Positions 9,261-17,183 of a stretch of 64,000 nucleotides of DNA are shown piece after piece. This stretch comes from Nocardioides sp. NBC_00368 (lineage in GTDB: Bacteria > Actinomycetota > Actinomycetes > Propionibacteriales > Nocardioidaceae). Positions within the stretch are counted from its first letter, which is position 1. Every line of letters begins with the position of its first letter. The DNA is taken from NCBI RefSeq assembly GCF_036090055.1, contig NZ_CP107970.1:1986501-2050500 (forward strand), written 5' to 3'. Under the pieces are notes generated by a model. The model did not search any database. It was not told where the DNA came from and saw only the letters and a program-made list of their open reading frames with translations. The position numbers and the translations under genes are program-made.

Positions 9261-10748
9261 TCAGCTCCGCAGCACGAACGGGTCGGCGACGGGGTCCTCG
9301 CTGGTGTTCACCCACACGCTCTTGAGGCGGGTGTACTCCTTGATGGTCTCGGTGCCGTGCTCGACTCCGACGCCGCTGTTCTTGAAGCCCTGACGCGGTG
9401 ACATCGGCGACATGGCGCGGTAGGTGTTGATCCAGATGGTGCCGGCCTCGAGCCGGTCGGCCACCCGGTGAGCACGCGAGAGGTTGCTGGTCCAGACCCC
9501 GGCGGCCAGCCCGTACTCGGTGTCGTTGGCGAGCCGGACGACCTCCTCCTCGGTCTCGAAGGGCATGATCGCGGCGACCGGACCGAAGATCTCCTCGCGT
9601 ACGACGCGCATGTCGTTGTCGACGTCGACCAGGACGGTCGGCTCGTAGAAGAAGCCGCCGAGGCCGGCATCGGTGGCGTTGCCGCCGGTCAGGACCTTGG
9701 CGCCCTCGGAGCGGCCGAGGTCGACGTAGCCGGCGACCTTGTCGCGCTGGTCCTCGAAGGCGAGCGGGCCGAGCTCGGTCGCCTCGTCGAGCGGGTCGCC
9801 GATCTTGATGGTCCGCGCACGCTCGGTGACGCGTTCGAGGAGCTCGTCGTAGACAGAACGGTGGGCGAAGACCCGGCTGCCGGCGATGCAGGTCTGGCCC
9901 GCGGCGGCGAAGATGCCGGCCACGACGCCCATCGCGGCGTTGGCGACGTTGGCGTCCTCGAAGACGATGTTCGGGGACTTGCCGCCCAGCTCCAGCGTCG
10001 ACCCGATGAACCGGCTGGCGGTGTTGGCGGCGATCCGAGCACCGGTCGCCGTGCTGCCGGTGAAGGAGATCTTCGCGATGTCGCGGTGGTCGGCCAGCGC
10101 CTGGCCCGCCTCGGCACCGAAGCCGGTCACCACGTTGACCGCGCCGGGCGGGAATCCGGCCTCGAGTACGAGCTCGGCCAGCCGCAGGACGGTGGCGGAG
10201 GTGTACTCGGACGGCTTGATCACCACCGTGTTGCCGACGCTGAGCGCCGGGGCGAGCTTGCTCGTGGTCAGCGTCAGCGGCGAGTTCCACGGGGTGATCG
10301 CGCCGACCACACCGAGCGGCTCGCGCTTCGTGTAGTTGAGTACGCTGCGGTCCGACGTCGGGATCACGGAGCCATGGATCTTGTCGGCCAGCCCGGCGTA
10401 GTAGAGGTAGTACTCGGGCAGACCTGCCAGCTGCCCTCGCATCTCGCGCAGCAGCTTGCCGTTGTCGCTCGACTCCATCCGGGCGAGCTCCTCGGCGTTC
10501 TCGCCGATCAGGTCGCCCAGCCGGCGCAGCAGGTGGCCCCGCTTCGTCTGGCTGAGGTCGCGCCAGGCCGGGTCCTCGAAGGTGGCGCGGGCGGAGCGTA
10601 CGGCACGGTCGATGTCGTCGGCCCCGCCGCGTGCGGCCTCATAGAGCACGTTACGGGTGGCGGGATTGATGCTCGGGAAGTATTCGCCGGAGGTGGGGGC
10701 GACGTGCTCGCCGCCGATGAAGTGTTGGTAGCGCGTGGTCTCAGACAT
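9261..10748 (-). CDS. NAD(P)-dependent aldehyde dehydrogenase
   Basis: 495 residues, complete. The family catalytic set is visible: N155 in TPWNSP, K178 in VIKPSE, E253 in LELGGKSP and the nucleophile C287 in GQTCIAGSR. It oxidises an aldehyde or hemiacetal to the acid. It overlaps the alpha/beta hydrolase gene upstream by eight bases and lies in the middle of the catabolic operon. In the trigonelline scheme a dehydrogenase of this family oxidises the ring-opened lactol-type product. Part of the gene is echoed by the decayed fragment at 4278-4407. Confidence 0.95.
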   Translation of the reverse strand: MSETTRYQHFIGGEHVAPTSGEYFPSINPATRNVLYEAARGGADDIDRAVRSARATFEDPAWRDLSQTKRGHLLRRLGDLIGENAEELARMESSDNGKLLREMRGQLAGLPEYYLYYAGLADKIHGSVIPTSDRSVLNYTKREPLGVVGAITPWNSPLTLTTSKLAPALSVGNTVVIKPSEYTSATVLRLAELVLEAGFPPGAVNVVTGFGAEAGQALADHRDIAKISFTGSTATGARIAANTASRFIGSTLELGGKSPNIVFEDANVANAAMGVVAGIFAAAGQTCIAGSRVFAHRSVYDELLERVTERARTIKIGDPLDEATELGPLAFEDQRDKVAGYVDLGRSEGAKVLTGGNATDAGLGGFFYEPTVLVDVDNDMRVVREEIFGPVAAIMPFETEEEVVRLANDTEYGLAAGVWTSNLSRAHRVADRLEAGTIWINTYRAMSPMSPRQGFKNSGVGVEHGTETIKEYTRLKSVWVNTSEDPVADPFVLRS

Positions 10749-11472
10749 GGGCGGATTCTCCGATGAAGGCGGTCAGGTGAGCCGCGAGGGCGGCTGGGTC
10801 CTGGACGGGCAGCATGTGACGGGCGCCGGGCACGATGACCACCGATCCTTCCGGGACCGCGGCGGCGAGGCGCCGCGACATCTCCGGGGTCGAGCCGGGG
10901 TCGTCGGCGCCGGTGATCGCAAGGGTTGGGACAGCGATCGAGCCGAGGTGGGGCGCGATCTCGGCGTCCGCCGTGGCGAACACCCGGTAGCAGGCGAGGA
11001 AGGACTCCTCGTCGTTGGCGAGGAGGACCTCGCGGGTGTGGGCGATGATCGACTCGGGTACGTCGGTGCCGTCGTACCAACGTACGATCGACGCCTCTGA
11101 GCTGGCGGCGAGGGCGGCCTCGGCGACGCTGAGCCGGGCCAGCACCGCGGTCCGCTCGTCGGGGGTGCGGTCGCACACAGAGCTCACGCAGGTCAGCGTG
11201 CTGACGAGGTCTGGCCGGTGGACGGCGAGGTGCTGCGCGACCAGGGCACCGAGCGAGAACCCGACGAGGTGGGAGCCGGCTGGGATCGACTCTGCGACAC
11301 CGTCGGCGAGATCGCGCAGGGTGATTCCGGCGGACACCGGGGAACGGCTGCCGTGGCCCGGCAGATCCAGCGCGACGACGTCGTGCTGCTCCCCGATCAG
11401 CTCGGTGAGCGGCTCCCACACGGAGCGGTCGAGACCGACTCCGTGCAAGAGGACCATGGTGGGGCGGGCCAC
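10741..11472 (-). CDS. alpha/beta hydrolase, enol-lactonase-like
   Basis: 243 residues. The oxyanion motif LLHGVGLD, the nucleophile elbow GFSLGA (Ser near residue 94), the late Asp in TGADDPGS and the His in GARHMLP form a normal alpha/beta hydrolase triad, closest in style to 3-oxoadipate enol-lactonases and RutD. It lies nine bases after the second DUF1185 gene in a tight operon. A hydrolase of this fold cleaves the formamido-methylene succinate intermediate in trigonelline degradation, releasing methylamine; that role here is inference. Confidence 0.9.
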   Translation of the reverse strand: MARPTMVLLHGVGLDRSVWEPLTELIGEQHDVVALDLPGHGSRSPVSAGITLRDLADGVAESIPAGSHLVGFSLGALVAQHLAVHRPDLVSTLTCVSSVCDRTPDERTAVLARLSVAEAALAASSEASIVRWYDGTDVPESIIAHTREVLLANDEESFLACYRVFATADAEIAPHLGSIAVPTLAITGADDPGSTPEMSRRLAAAVPEGSVVIVPGARHMLPVQDPAALAAHLTAFIGESAHV

Positions 11473-11481
11473 GATGTCAGC

Positions 11482-12033
11482 TCACTGCTCGGTCGAGAGC
11501 GCCGCGAGTCGCTGCTGGGGGCGTCCCTGCGCGGCTGCGGCCAGCGCGACGACGATCTCGCCGGGGTGCGGTGCGTCGGCGATCCGGACCTCGACGGTCT
11601 GGTGGTGGGATCGGATGGTCGCGTCGGTGATGTGCTTGAGCGGGATGTCGAACAGCACGCCCGCCGGGCCGCGCTTCTCGACGGCCGGCAGCAGCGTGGT
11701 CGCGTTGGCCGCCTTGCGGAAGTGGTCACCGAACTTCAGCGTATGGATGAGCGCCGAGCCGTGCTCGACCTCGCCGTCCAGGCCGACGATCGCCGCCTTC
11801 CCGTACGCCTCCGGCTCCCCCTCGAGGGCCTCGATCACGAGCGGGGCTATGAGCGCACCGAGGTCGGAGGCGTTCTCGTCGATGCCGGGACCGAGATCCT
11901 CGACGAAGCCCTGGCCGGCCCACGGGTTGTCGATGACGGCGGCGACGATCGCCACCTTGGCGGGCGGCGACACCGGCCGGCCGCCCTCGGAGCGGATCTC
12001 TTCGACGACGGTGACGATCTTGCGGACGTTCAT
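11482..12033 (-). CDS. DUF1185 (AA_synth family) protein B
   Basis: 183 residues, full length for PF06684. The start (MNVRKIVTVVEEIRSEGGRP) and the blocks AAVIDNPWAGQ, YGKAAIVGLDGEVEHGSALIH and GEIVVALAAA are shared with the adjacent gene, of which it is a clear paralogue. The family name (amino acid synthesis) is historical; no reaction is established as far as I know. It overlaps the upstream paralogue by four bases (ATGA), so the two probably form a hetero-oligomer. In a catabolic operon it is most likely a hydrolase or isomerase. Confidence 0.9.
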   Translation of the reverse strand: MNVRKIVTVVEEIRSEGGRPVSPPAKVAIVAAVIDNPWAGQGFVEDLGPGIDENASDLGALIAPLVIEALEGEPEAYGKAAIVGLDGEVEHGSALIHTLKFGDHFRKAANATTLLPAVEKRGPAGVLFDIPLKHITDATIRSHHQTVEVRIADAPHPGEIVVALAAAAQGRPQQRLAALSTEQ

Positions 12034-12635
12034 GAAGGGGCACCTTCCAGGGTGAGGGACGTGATGGCGGGGTCGGTGGAGCGGTCGCCGATCCGCGGGT
12101 GCGGCCGGGGGCCGGTGGAGGCGGCCGCGACGACGACGATCTCGCCGGCGCGAGGAGCGTCGGAGACGCGTACGTCGACGGTCTGGTAGTGGCTGCGGGT
12201 GGCCGCGTGGGTCTTGTGCCACAGCGGGACGACGAGCGGCTGGCCGGCGTCGGCGCGGGTGTCGGCGAAGCAGATGATCGACTCACCGCCGAGGAACTCG
12301 CGCATCAGGTTGCCGAAGTAGGGCGTGTGGATCAGGGCGCCGCCGTGCTCGATCTCGCCGGCGGAGCCGATCAGCGCGGCCTTGCCGAACGCCTCGATGG
12401 CGTCGACACCGCCGAGTGAGTCGACGAGGCGGTCGGTCAGCAGTCGGGCGAGGGTGGGCGCGATGTCCGAGACCACCTCGCTGAGGTCGTGCTCGGGACC
12501 AGTGCCCAGCCACGGGTTGCTGATGACGGCCGCGACGCTGGCGCGCCGGGCGGGAACGACGGGGGCGTGACCGGCCTCGAGCACGACCTCGTCGCGATAG
12601 GTGACCAGCTTGCGCAGCCAGGGAATCTCTTGCAT
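12030..12635 (-). CDS. DUF1185 (AA_synth family) protein A
   Basis: 201 residues from the ATG at 12635 (MQEIPWLRKL); an ATG at 12647 would add four residues. It shares with its downstream paralogue the motifs AAVISNPWLGTG, FGKAALIGSAGEIEHGGALIH and HYQTVDVRVSDAPRAGEIV. It is the first gene of the six-gene operon 12635 to 7996. A copy of the shared operator (12628-12643) overlaps its start codon, so a bound repressor would sit on the translation start. Function unknown beyond the family. Confidence 0.9.
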   Translation of the reverse strand: MQEIPWLRKLVTYRDEVVLEAGHAPVVPARRASVAAVISNPWLGTGPEHDLSEVVSDIAPTLARLLTDRLVDSLGGVDAIEAFGKAALIGSAGEIEHGGALIHTPYFGNLMREFLGGESIICFADTRADAGQPLVVPLWHKTHAATRSHYQTVDVRVSDAPRAGEIVVVAAASTGPRPHPRIGDRSTDPAITSLTLEGAPS

Positions 12636-12643
12636 GCAACAGA
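12628..12643 (-). promoter_or_regulatory. GntR-type operator at the DUF1185 operon start
   Basis: On the minus strand this reads TCTGTTGCATGCAAGA, with the palindrome TTGCATGCAA at its centre. It differs at two of 16 positions from the element over the start of the second gntR gene (16976-16991), and it resembles the sites before the BCCT and NCS1 operons. It overlaps the chosen ATG at 12635. Confidence 0.6.
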
Positions 12644-12658
12644 CCATAGAACGGGTCT

Positions 12659-12673
12659 CTTGTATACGTCAAG
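12659..12673. promoter_or_regulatory. second operator-like palindrome, CTTGTATACGTCAAG
   Basis: This near-palindrome shares the CTTGTAT half-site with the other elements and has the TTGTATAC form typical of FCD-type GntR operators. It lies 24 bases upstream of the DUF1185 operon start, where a repressor would block RNA polymerase. Confidence 0.55.
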
Positions 12674-12824
12674 GATCCGATAGCGAAGCTCGCCGCGCGT
12701 CAGCGCTTCTTCAGTTCGAGCCACGGGAGCGCACGAGTATTTACAGGCGCTTAACCTGCGGAAACATCACGGTCAGCGAAGATCCTCAGGACGGCTTGGC
12801 CAGTCGTGAAGCGCCCAGAATCTC

Positions 12825-12837
12825 GTTGCATGCCAAC
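12825..12837. promoter_or_regulatory. operator-like element GTTGCATGCCAAC
   Basis: A near-palindrome with the same CATG core as the other sites. It abuts the consensus -35 box of the BCCT promoter (12840-12845) on its upstream side. Confidence 0.45.
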
Positions 12838-12839
12838 TC

Positions 12840-12869
12840 TTGACAGTGCAATTGTGACGTGCGTAACGT
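12840..12869 (+). promoter_or_regulatory. predicted promoter of the BCCT operon
   Basis: A consensus -35 TTGACA (12840-12845) is followed after 18 bases by TAACGT (12864-12869), a fair -10. The start of transcription would fall near 12876, inside the operator at 12872-12885, which suits repression. The rest of the 308-bp divergent intergenic region 12636-12943 holds the other operator copies. Confidence 0.55.
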
Positions 12870-12871
12870 CT

Positions 12872-12885
12872 TCTTGTATGCCAGA
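12872..12885 (+). promoter_or_regulatory. operator TCTTGTATGCCAGA before the BCCT operon
   Basis: All 14 bases recur, in inverted orientation, at 17143-17156 before the NCS1 operon. The site lies immediately downstream of the predicted -10 box. It is the best candidate for binding by the two paralogous GntR proteins encoded at 15584-16983. Confidence 0.65.
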
Positions 12886-12943
12886 GACCGTCACGACTGG
12901 CCCACCGACTTCCACACTTCAACTCTGACAAGGGAGTTCCCCC

Positions 12944-14566
12944 ATGACTGACCATCTCGATACAGCGGCGGCTGTTGCCGTCGATGATCTGCCGCCCCGC
13001 TCTGTAGGGAACGACAGCGGCGATAGGGCCAACCGGCTGGGATCAGTCTTCTGGGCCAGCGTGGGTGTCTCGGCGATCTTCGTGGCCTGGGCCGTGCTGT
13101 TCACCGACAACCTCAACGCCGTCACGGCCAGCTCGCTCAACTGGGTCACCTCGACGTTCGGCTGGACCTACCTCGTGGTGACGCTGGCGATCCTGATCTT
13201 CCTGGTGTTCCTGGCGTTCAGCCCGGCCGGCGACATCAGACTCGGCAAGGATCACGATCGCCCGGAGTTCAGCACCGTCACCTGGTTCGCGATGATCCTC
13301 AGCGCGGTCATGGGCATCGGCCTGGTGTCCTACGGTGTCGCCGAGCCGATCTCGCACCTGGCGACGCCGCCGCACGGCCTGGCCGACCCCAACACGCCGG
13401 CGGCCGCAGTGCGCGCGATGCAGTACTCCTACTTCGACTGGGGCCTGCAGGCCTGGGCGATCTTTGCCATCTTCGGTCTCGCGATCGCCTACTCGACCTA
13501 TCGCAAGGGCCGCCCCACGCTCGTGAGCCAGCTGTTCTACCCGTTGCTCGGAGAGCGCGTGAACGGCCCGATCGGCAAGCTGATCGACGTCCTCGCCGTC
13601 TTCTCGACCCTTTTCGGAACCACCACATCGCTCGGTCTGGGGGCGCTGCAGGTCAACAACGGTCTGGCGCGCCTCTTCGGCATGCCGGTCACGTCGGTGA
13701 GCCAGGTCCTGATCATCGCCGCCGTCACTGCGGCGTTCACGATGTCGGCGGTCACCGGGGTCAGCAAGGGCATCAAATACCTCAGCCAGGCGAGCTCGGT
13801 CCTCGCGGTAGCGCTCTTCGTCTTCATCCTCGTCGTCGGTCCGACGGTGTTCCTGGCCAACCTCTACACCGAGTCGATCGGCATGTGGGCCAGCGACTTC
13901 TTCCGGATGAGCCTGCAGGGCACGGCGTTCGGCGGCCTGGAGTGGATGCAGTGGTGGACCTACTTCATGATGGCCTGGTGGGTGTCCTGGGGCGCCTTCG
14001 TCGGTGTCTTCCTCGCGCGCATCTCCAAGGGACGTACGATCCGCGGCTTCATCGTGGGTGTGCTCGTGGTCCCCAGCGTCGTGTTCTTCACCTGGTTCAC
14101 AGTCTTCGGCGGAACCGCGATCCACATCGACCTCTACGAGGGCGGTGACATCGCGAAGCAGACCGCGACCGACATCAACAGCGCCTTCTTCGCGACCCTC
14201 GACCACTTCCCGCTCGCCGGGATCACCTCGGCGATCGCGATCCTGCTGGTGGTCATGTTCTTCGTCTCCGGCGCCGACGCCAACACGTACGTCCTGTCGA
14301 TGATGACCTCCAAGGGCTCGCTCGACCCGCGTCGCTGGGTGCTGATCCTGTGGGGCGTGCTCACCGGGATCACCGCCATCGTCCTCATGCTCGCCGGCGG
14401 TCTGAGCGCCCTGCAGAACACGGTGATCGTCACCTCGCTGCCGTTCCTGGTCATCATCGCCGGACTTGCGGTCTCCTTCTACAAGGAGCTCTCCGCCGAC
14501 CGCCGCGCGGCACGCGAGGCCCGAGCGGACCGCGAGACCTCAGCGACCACCACCGACTTCAACTGA
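12944..14566 (+). CDS. BCCT-family betaine/zwitterion transporter
   Basis: 540 residues with about 12 membrane segments. Family signatures are clear: GIGLVSYGVAEPISHL near residue 125, the Trp-rich segment GGLEWMQWWTYFMMAWWVSWGAF around residue 325, and TSLGLGALQVNNGL. BCCT carriers import quaternary-ammonium zwitterions such as glycine betaine, carnitine or choline with Na+ or H+. Here it leads an operon with an oxygenase-reductase partner, so a nutritional betaine (for example an N-methylated pyridine carboxylate) is more likely than an osmolyte. GGGAG precedes the ATG at 12944. Confidence 0.95.
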   Translation: MTDHLDTAAAVAVDDLPPRSVGNDSGDRANRLGSVFWASVGVSAIFVAWAVLFTDNLNAVTASSLNWVTSTFGWTYLVVTLAILIFLVFLAFSPAGDIRLGKDHDRPEFSTVTWFAMILSAVMGIGLVSYGVAEPISHLATPPHGLADPNTPAAAVRAMQYSYFDWGLQAWAIFAIFGLAIAYSTYRKGRPTLVSQLFYPLLGERVNGPIGKLIDVLAVFSTLFGTTTSLGLGALQVNNGLARLFGMPVTSVSQVLIIAAVTAAFTMSAVTGVSKGIKYLSQASSVLAVALFVFILVVGPTVFLANLYTESIGMWASDFFRMSLQGTAFGGLEWMQWWTYFMMAWWVSWGAFVGVFLARISKGRTIRGFIVGVLVVPSVVFFTWFTVFGGTAIHIDLYEGGDIAKQTATDINSAFFATLDHFPLAGITSAIAILLVVMFFVSGADANTYVLSMMTSKGSLDPRRWVLILWGVLTGITAIVLMLAGGLSALQNTVIVTSLPFLVIIAGLAVSFYKELSADRRAAREARADRETSATTTDFN

Positions 14567-14598
14567 CTGCGACCAACGAGATCTGAAGGAGATCCACA

Positions 14599-15030
14599 AT
14601 GAGCGACCGCGATGCGCGGCGGCAGGCGATCGTGACGGCCTGGGGGGCCGCCTGGGACAAGGGCGACGTCGACGTGCTCGACCAGCTCCTCGCACCGTCC
14701 TACCGACGGGTGACCAGCGGCAACACCGAGGCCCAGGACCGCGACGGCCTCAAGGCGATGATCCTCACGACCCGCTCCTCGTTCCCGGACCTGATCACGA
14801 CCGTCGACGACGTCGTCGTCGAGGGCGACCTGGCAGCCATCCGGTGGCACAGCACGGGCACCCATACACATGGCTTCCTGGGTGTGCCCCCGACACGCAA
14901 GACGGTCGTCGTGAGTGGCGCGACCTTCGCTCGCTTCGAGGACGGCCTCGTCGTCGAGGAGCACGTCACCTGGGACCCCCGCGCGCTGCTGGCCGCGCTC
15001 GGCATCATCCACGTCGGAGAGGACAACTGA
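14599..15030 (+). CDS. SnoaL-like / ester cyclase fold protein
   Basis: 143 residues of the NTF2-like SnoaL type: the start AIVTAWGAAWDKGDVDVLDQ, then DGLKAMILTTRSSFPDL, VEGDLAAIRWHSTGTHTHGF and a C-terminal HVTWDPRALLAALG. Family members are small lyases, cyclases or isomerases acting on polar metabolites. It follows the BCCT gene by 32 bases and precedes the flavin reductase by one base, so it belongs to the same pathway. An isomerisation or dehydration of a ring-opened intermediate is plausible but unproven. Confidence 0.85.
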   Translation: MSDRDARRQAIVTAWGAAWDKGDVDVLDQLLAPSYRRVTSGNTEAQDRDGLKAMILTTRSSFPDLITTVDDVVVEGDLAAIRWHSTGTHTHGFLGVPPTRKTVVVSGATFARFEDGLVVEEHVTWDPRALLAALGIIHVGEDN

Positions 15031-15031
15031 C

Positions 15032-15529
15032 ATGACCATCACAAGCCCCGACCTCGACACCATGAAGCAGGTCAACCGGAAGTTCGTCACCGGTGTCACC
15101 GTCGTGACCGCCATGGACGAGGAGACGCCACGCGGCCTGGCCGTCAACGCGTTCGCGAGCATCTCGCTCGACCCGCCGACCGTGATGATCTGCGTGCAAC
15201 GTACGTCCTCGACCCATGACTGCCTCTACACGACCGACAACCTGGCGATCAACATCCTCTCGGTCGACCAGCTCGACGTCGTCAACGTGTTCGCGGGCAA
15301 GTCACCGGACAAGTTCGCGCAGGTGGACTGGGTGCCTGGTCCGAACGGCAGCCCGCTCATCGAGCGCAGCAGCGCCCAGATGGAAGTCGAGATCCGCGAG
15401 CGGCTGCAGGCCAGTACGCATACCGTGTTCATCTGCCGTGTCCTTCACGCCACGGCCTCCGAGAGAGCTGCGATGGTTTACAGTTCCGGCCAGTTCTACG
15501 ACGGCTCGGCGCTGCCGAGCCTGGCCTGA
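15032..15529 (+). CDS. flavin reductase (HpaC/RutF family)
   Basis: 165 residues. The blocks RKFVTGVTVVTAMDEETPRG, AVNAFASISLDPPTVMICV and the C-terminal YSSGQFYDG are typical of NAD(P)H:flavin reductases that feed two-component monooxygenases. The start at 15032 lies one base after the stop of the SnoaL gene. No oxygenase is in this operon, so it most likely serves the LLM monooxygenase at 7996-9039 in the divergent operon under the same operator. Confidence 0.92.
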   Translation: MTITSPDLDTMKQVNRKFVTGVTVVTAMDEETPRGLAVNAFASISLDPPTVMICVQRTSSTHDCLYTTDNLAINILSVDQLDVVNVFAGKSPDKFAQVDWVPGPNGSPLIERSSAQMEVEIRERLQASTHTVFICRVLHATASERAAMVYSSGQFYDGSALPSLA

Positions 15530-15583
15530 CCGGGTCGAGCAGAGGCAGGGTCGGCGATGGCGCGAATACAAGGGGAGAGTCGG

Positions 15584-16252
15584 ATGAGCCCACGTCAGAA
15601 CGGGACGTCGAGCCTGATGCAGGGCCGCGTCATCGAGGGACTCCGCGAGCGGATCATCACCGGCGCCATCGACCCCGGAGCGCCGCTGTCCGAGCTCGCG
15701 CTGGCCGAGGAGTTCGGCGTGAGCCGCACTCCGGTGCGCGAGGCGCTCAAGCAGCTGCAGACCGAGGGGCTGGTCGAGGTGCGTCCGCGGGTCGGCACGT
15801 TCGTCACCACGCCGTCGCGTCGTGAGATCACCGAGCTCTTCGAGATGAAGGAGCTGCTGGAGGGTGCCGCCGCCCGGTTGCTCGCACAGCGCGGCCGGGT
15901 GCCCGAGATCGACGCCCTGGAGGAGAATCTTCGCGAGGCCGACGCCGCGGTCGCCCGTGACGACCGGGACGGCTACGCCCGCCTCGTCGGCGAGTTCCAC
16001 GATCTGCTGATCCGCGGCGCCGACAACGGCAAGCTGGAGTCCCACTACCGGACCCTGATGAACCAGCTCGCCTATGCCCGCCTGGTCACGACCTCGCTCA
16101 GCCAGCCCGGTCGGGCCCTCCAGTCCGACCGAGAGCACCACCTCGTCCTCGAGGTCATCATCGCCAAGGACGGCGACAGCGCCGAGCGGGTCATGCGCGA
16201 TCACGTACGCGCGAGCCGCAGTGCGCTCCTGGCCGGCTTGAGCGACGACTGA
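15584..16252 (+). CDS. GntR-family (FCD) transcriptional regulator 1
   Basis: 222 residues from the ATG at 15584, chosen for GGGGAG six bases upstream; an ATG at 15557 would add nine. The winged helix (about residues 15-75) contains SRTPVREALKQLQTEGLVEV, and the C-terminal half is an FCD ligand-binding domain with the usual metal histidines. It closes the BCCT operon. Its neighbour at 16282-16983 is a very close paralogue with an almost identical recognition helix, so both should bind the same operator. A CTTGTATTCG half-site (minus strand, about 15563-15573) lies just before its start. Confidence 0.92.
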   Translation: MSPRQNGTSSLMQGRVIEGLRERIITGAIDPGAPLSELALAEEFGVSRTPVREALKQLQTEGLVEVRPRVGTFVTTPSRREITELFEMKELLEGAAARLLAQRGRVPEIDALEENLREADAAVARDDRDGYARLVGEFHDLLIRGADNGKLESHYRTLMNQLAYARLVTTSLSQPGRALQSDREHHLVLEVIIAKDGDSAERVMRDHVRASRSALLAGLSDD

Positions 16253-16281
16253 CTGCGTCCGCGTCGCCGTTGGCGAATCGC
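16253..16281. terminator. short hairpin between the two convergent gntR genes
   Basis: TCGCC-GTT-GGCGA at 16264-16276 could form a five-bp stem in the 29-bp gap between the converging stops. It is weak, and no U-tract follows. Confidence 0.3.
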
Positions 16282-16983
16282 TCAAGTAGGTGGAGTTGCG
16301 TCGAGCCCGGCCATCAGAGCCCTGTGGCTGGCACGTACGTGCTCACGCATGACCCGCTCAGCGCTCTCGGAGTCCTTGGCCTCGATCAGCTCGAGCACCC
16401 GGTGGTGCTCTCGGTCGGACTGCTTCGGCCGGTTCGGCTGGCTCAGTGACGTGAAGACAAGCCGCTGGTAGGCGAGCTGGTTCATCAGGGTCTGGTAGTG
16501 GGCGCTCAGCTTCGTGTTGTCGGCGCCCGCGATCAGCAGGTCGTGGAACTCGTGTACGAGCGCGGCGTACCCCTCGATGCTTCCCGAAGTGACGGCCTCG
16601 TCTGCGCGCTCGACGTTCTCCCTGAGTGCATCGAGTTCGGCGCACCGGCCCCGCTGAGCCAGGAGACGGGCCGCGGCGCCTTCAAGCAGCTCCTTCATCT
16701 GGAACAGCTCGGTGATCTCCCGACGGGATGGAGCATTGACGAAGGTGCCGACCCGTGACCGGATCTCGACCAGCCCTTCGGTCTGCAGCTGCTTGAGCGC
16801 TTCTCGAATTGGCGTACGGCTGACCTGAAACGCCTCTGCAAGCGAGATCTCGGACAAGTGCGTACCGGGCGCGAGCTCGCCGCTGATGATCCGGGCGCGC
16901 AATTCATCGACGACGCGACTCCGGATGCTGGGCCCGGCGAGCGGGGTTGCCCGAAACTGTTCGGCAGCCATTGTTTCTTGCAT
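16282..16983 (-). CDS. GntR-family (FCD) transcriptional regulator 2
   Basis: 233 residues from the ATG at 16983; 16971 is an alternative. It is collinear with regulator 1: SRTPIREALKQLQTEGLVEI, then FVNAPSRREITELFQMKELL and GAAARLLAQRGR, each nearly identical to the other copy. It converges on regulator 1 tail to tail and is divergent from the NCS1 permease operon. An operator copy overlaps its own start codon, so it is probably autoregulated. The pair looks like a recent duplication that now links two transcription units. Confidence 0.92.
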   Translation of the reverse strand: MQETMAAEQFRATPLAGPSIRSRVVDELRARIISGELAPGTHLSEISLAEAFQVSRTPIREALKQLQTEGLVEIRSRVGTFVNAPSRREITELFQMKELLEGAAARLLAQRGRCAELDALRENVERADEAVTSGSIEGYAALVHEFHDLLIAGADNTKLSAHYQTLMNQLAYQRLVFTSLSQPNRPKQSDREHHRVLELIEAKDSESAERVMREHVRASHRALMAGLDATPPT

Positions 16984-16991
16984 GGTACAGA
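16976..16991 (-). promoter_or_regulatory. operator at the start of gntR2
   Basis: On the minus strand it reads TCTGTACCATGCAAGA, 14 of 16 identical to the element at 12628-12643 and placed the same way over an ATG. It suggests autorepression by one or both GntR proteins. Confidence 0.55.
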
Positions 16992-17142
16992 TCCTACGGT
17001 CGGGCACCTCCGGCAGCAAGTGGATTGGGACGGATCGACGTACAACAAGCCTCTTCAGGCGGCTATTTGGCTTCAGGCCGCGCCAGAAAAAGTGGCGTCA
17101 GTTACATATTGACAGGGATGCGAGGCCGGTCCAGACTCCAGA

Positions 17143-17156
17143 TCTGGCATACAAGA
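17143..17156 (-). promoter_or_regulatory. operator before the NCS1 operon
   Basis: The minus strand reads TCTTGTATGCCAGA, identical over 14 bases to 12872-12885. A TTGACA -35 box (17109-17114) lies 34 bases upstream, nearly the same geometry as at the BCCT promoter. The -10 box is not clear. Confidence 0.65.
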
Positions 17157-17183
17157 TGCAGCCTTGAAGTACAGGAGGAACGA

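Noticed and set aside
7996..15529. Uracil-degrading Rut operon
   Set aside because: LLM oxygenase, RutD-like hydrolase and flavin reductase fit, but RutC, RutE and a uracil permease in the operon are lacking, while a BCCT carrier and aldehyde dehydrogenase point to another substrate.
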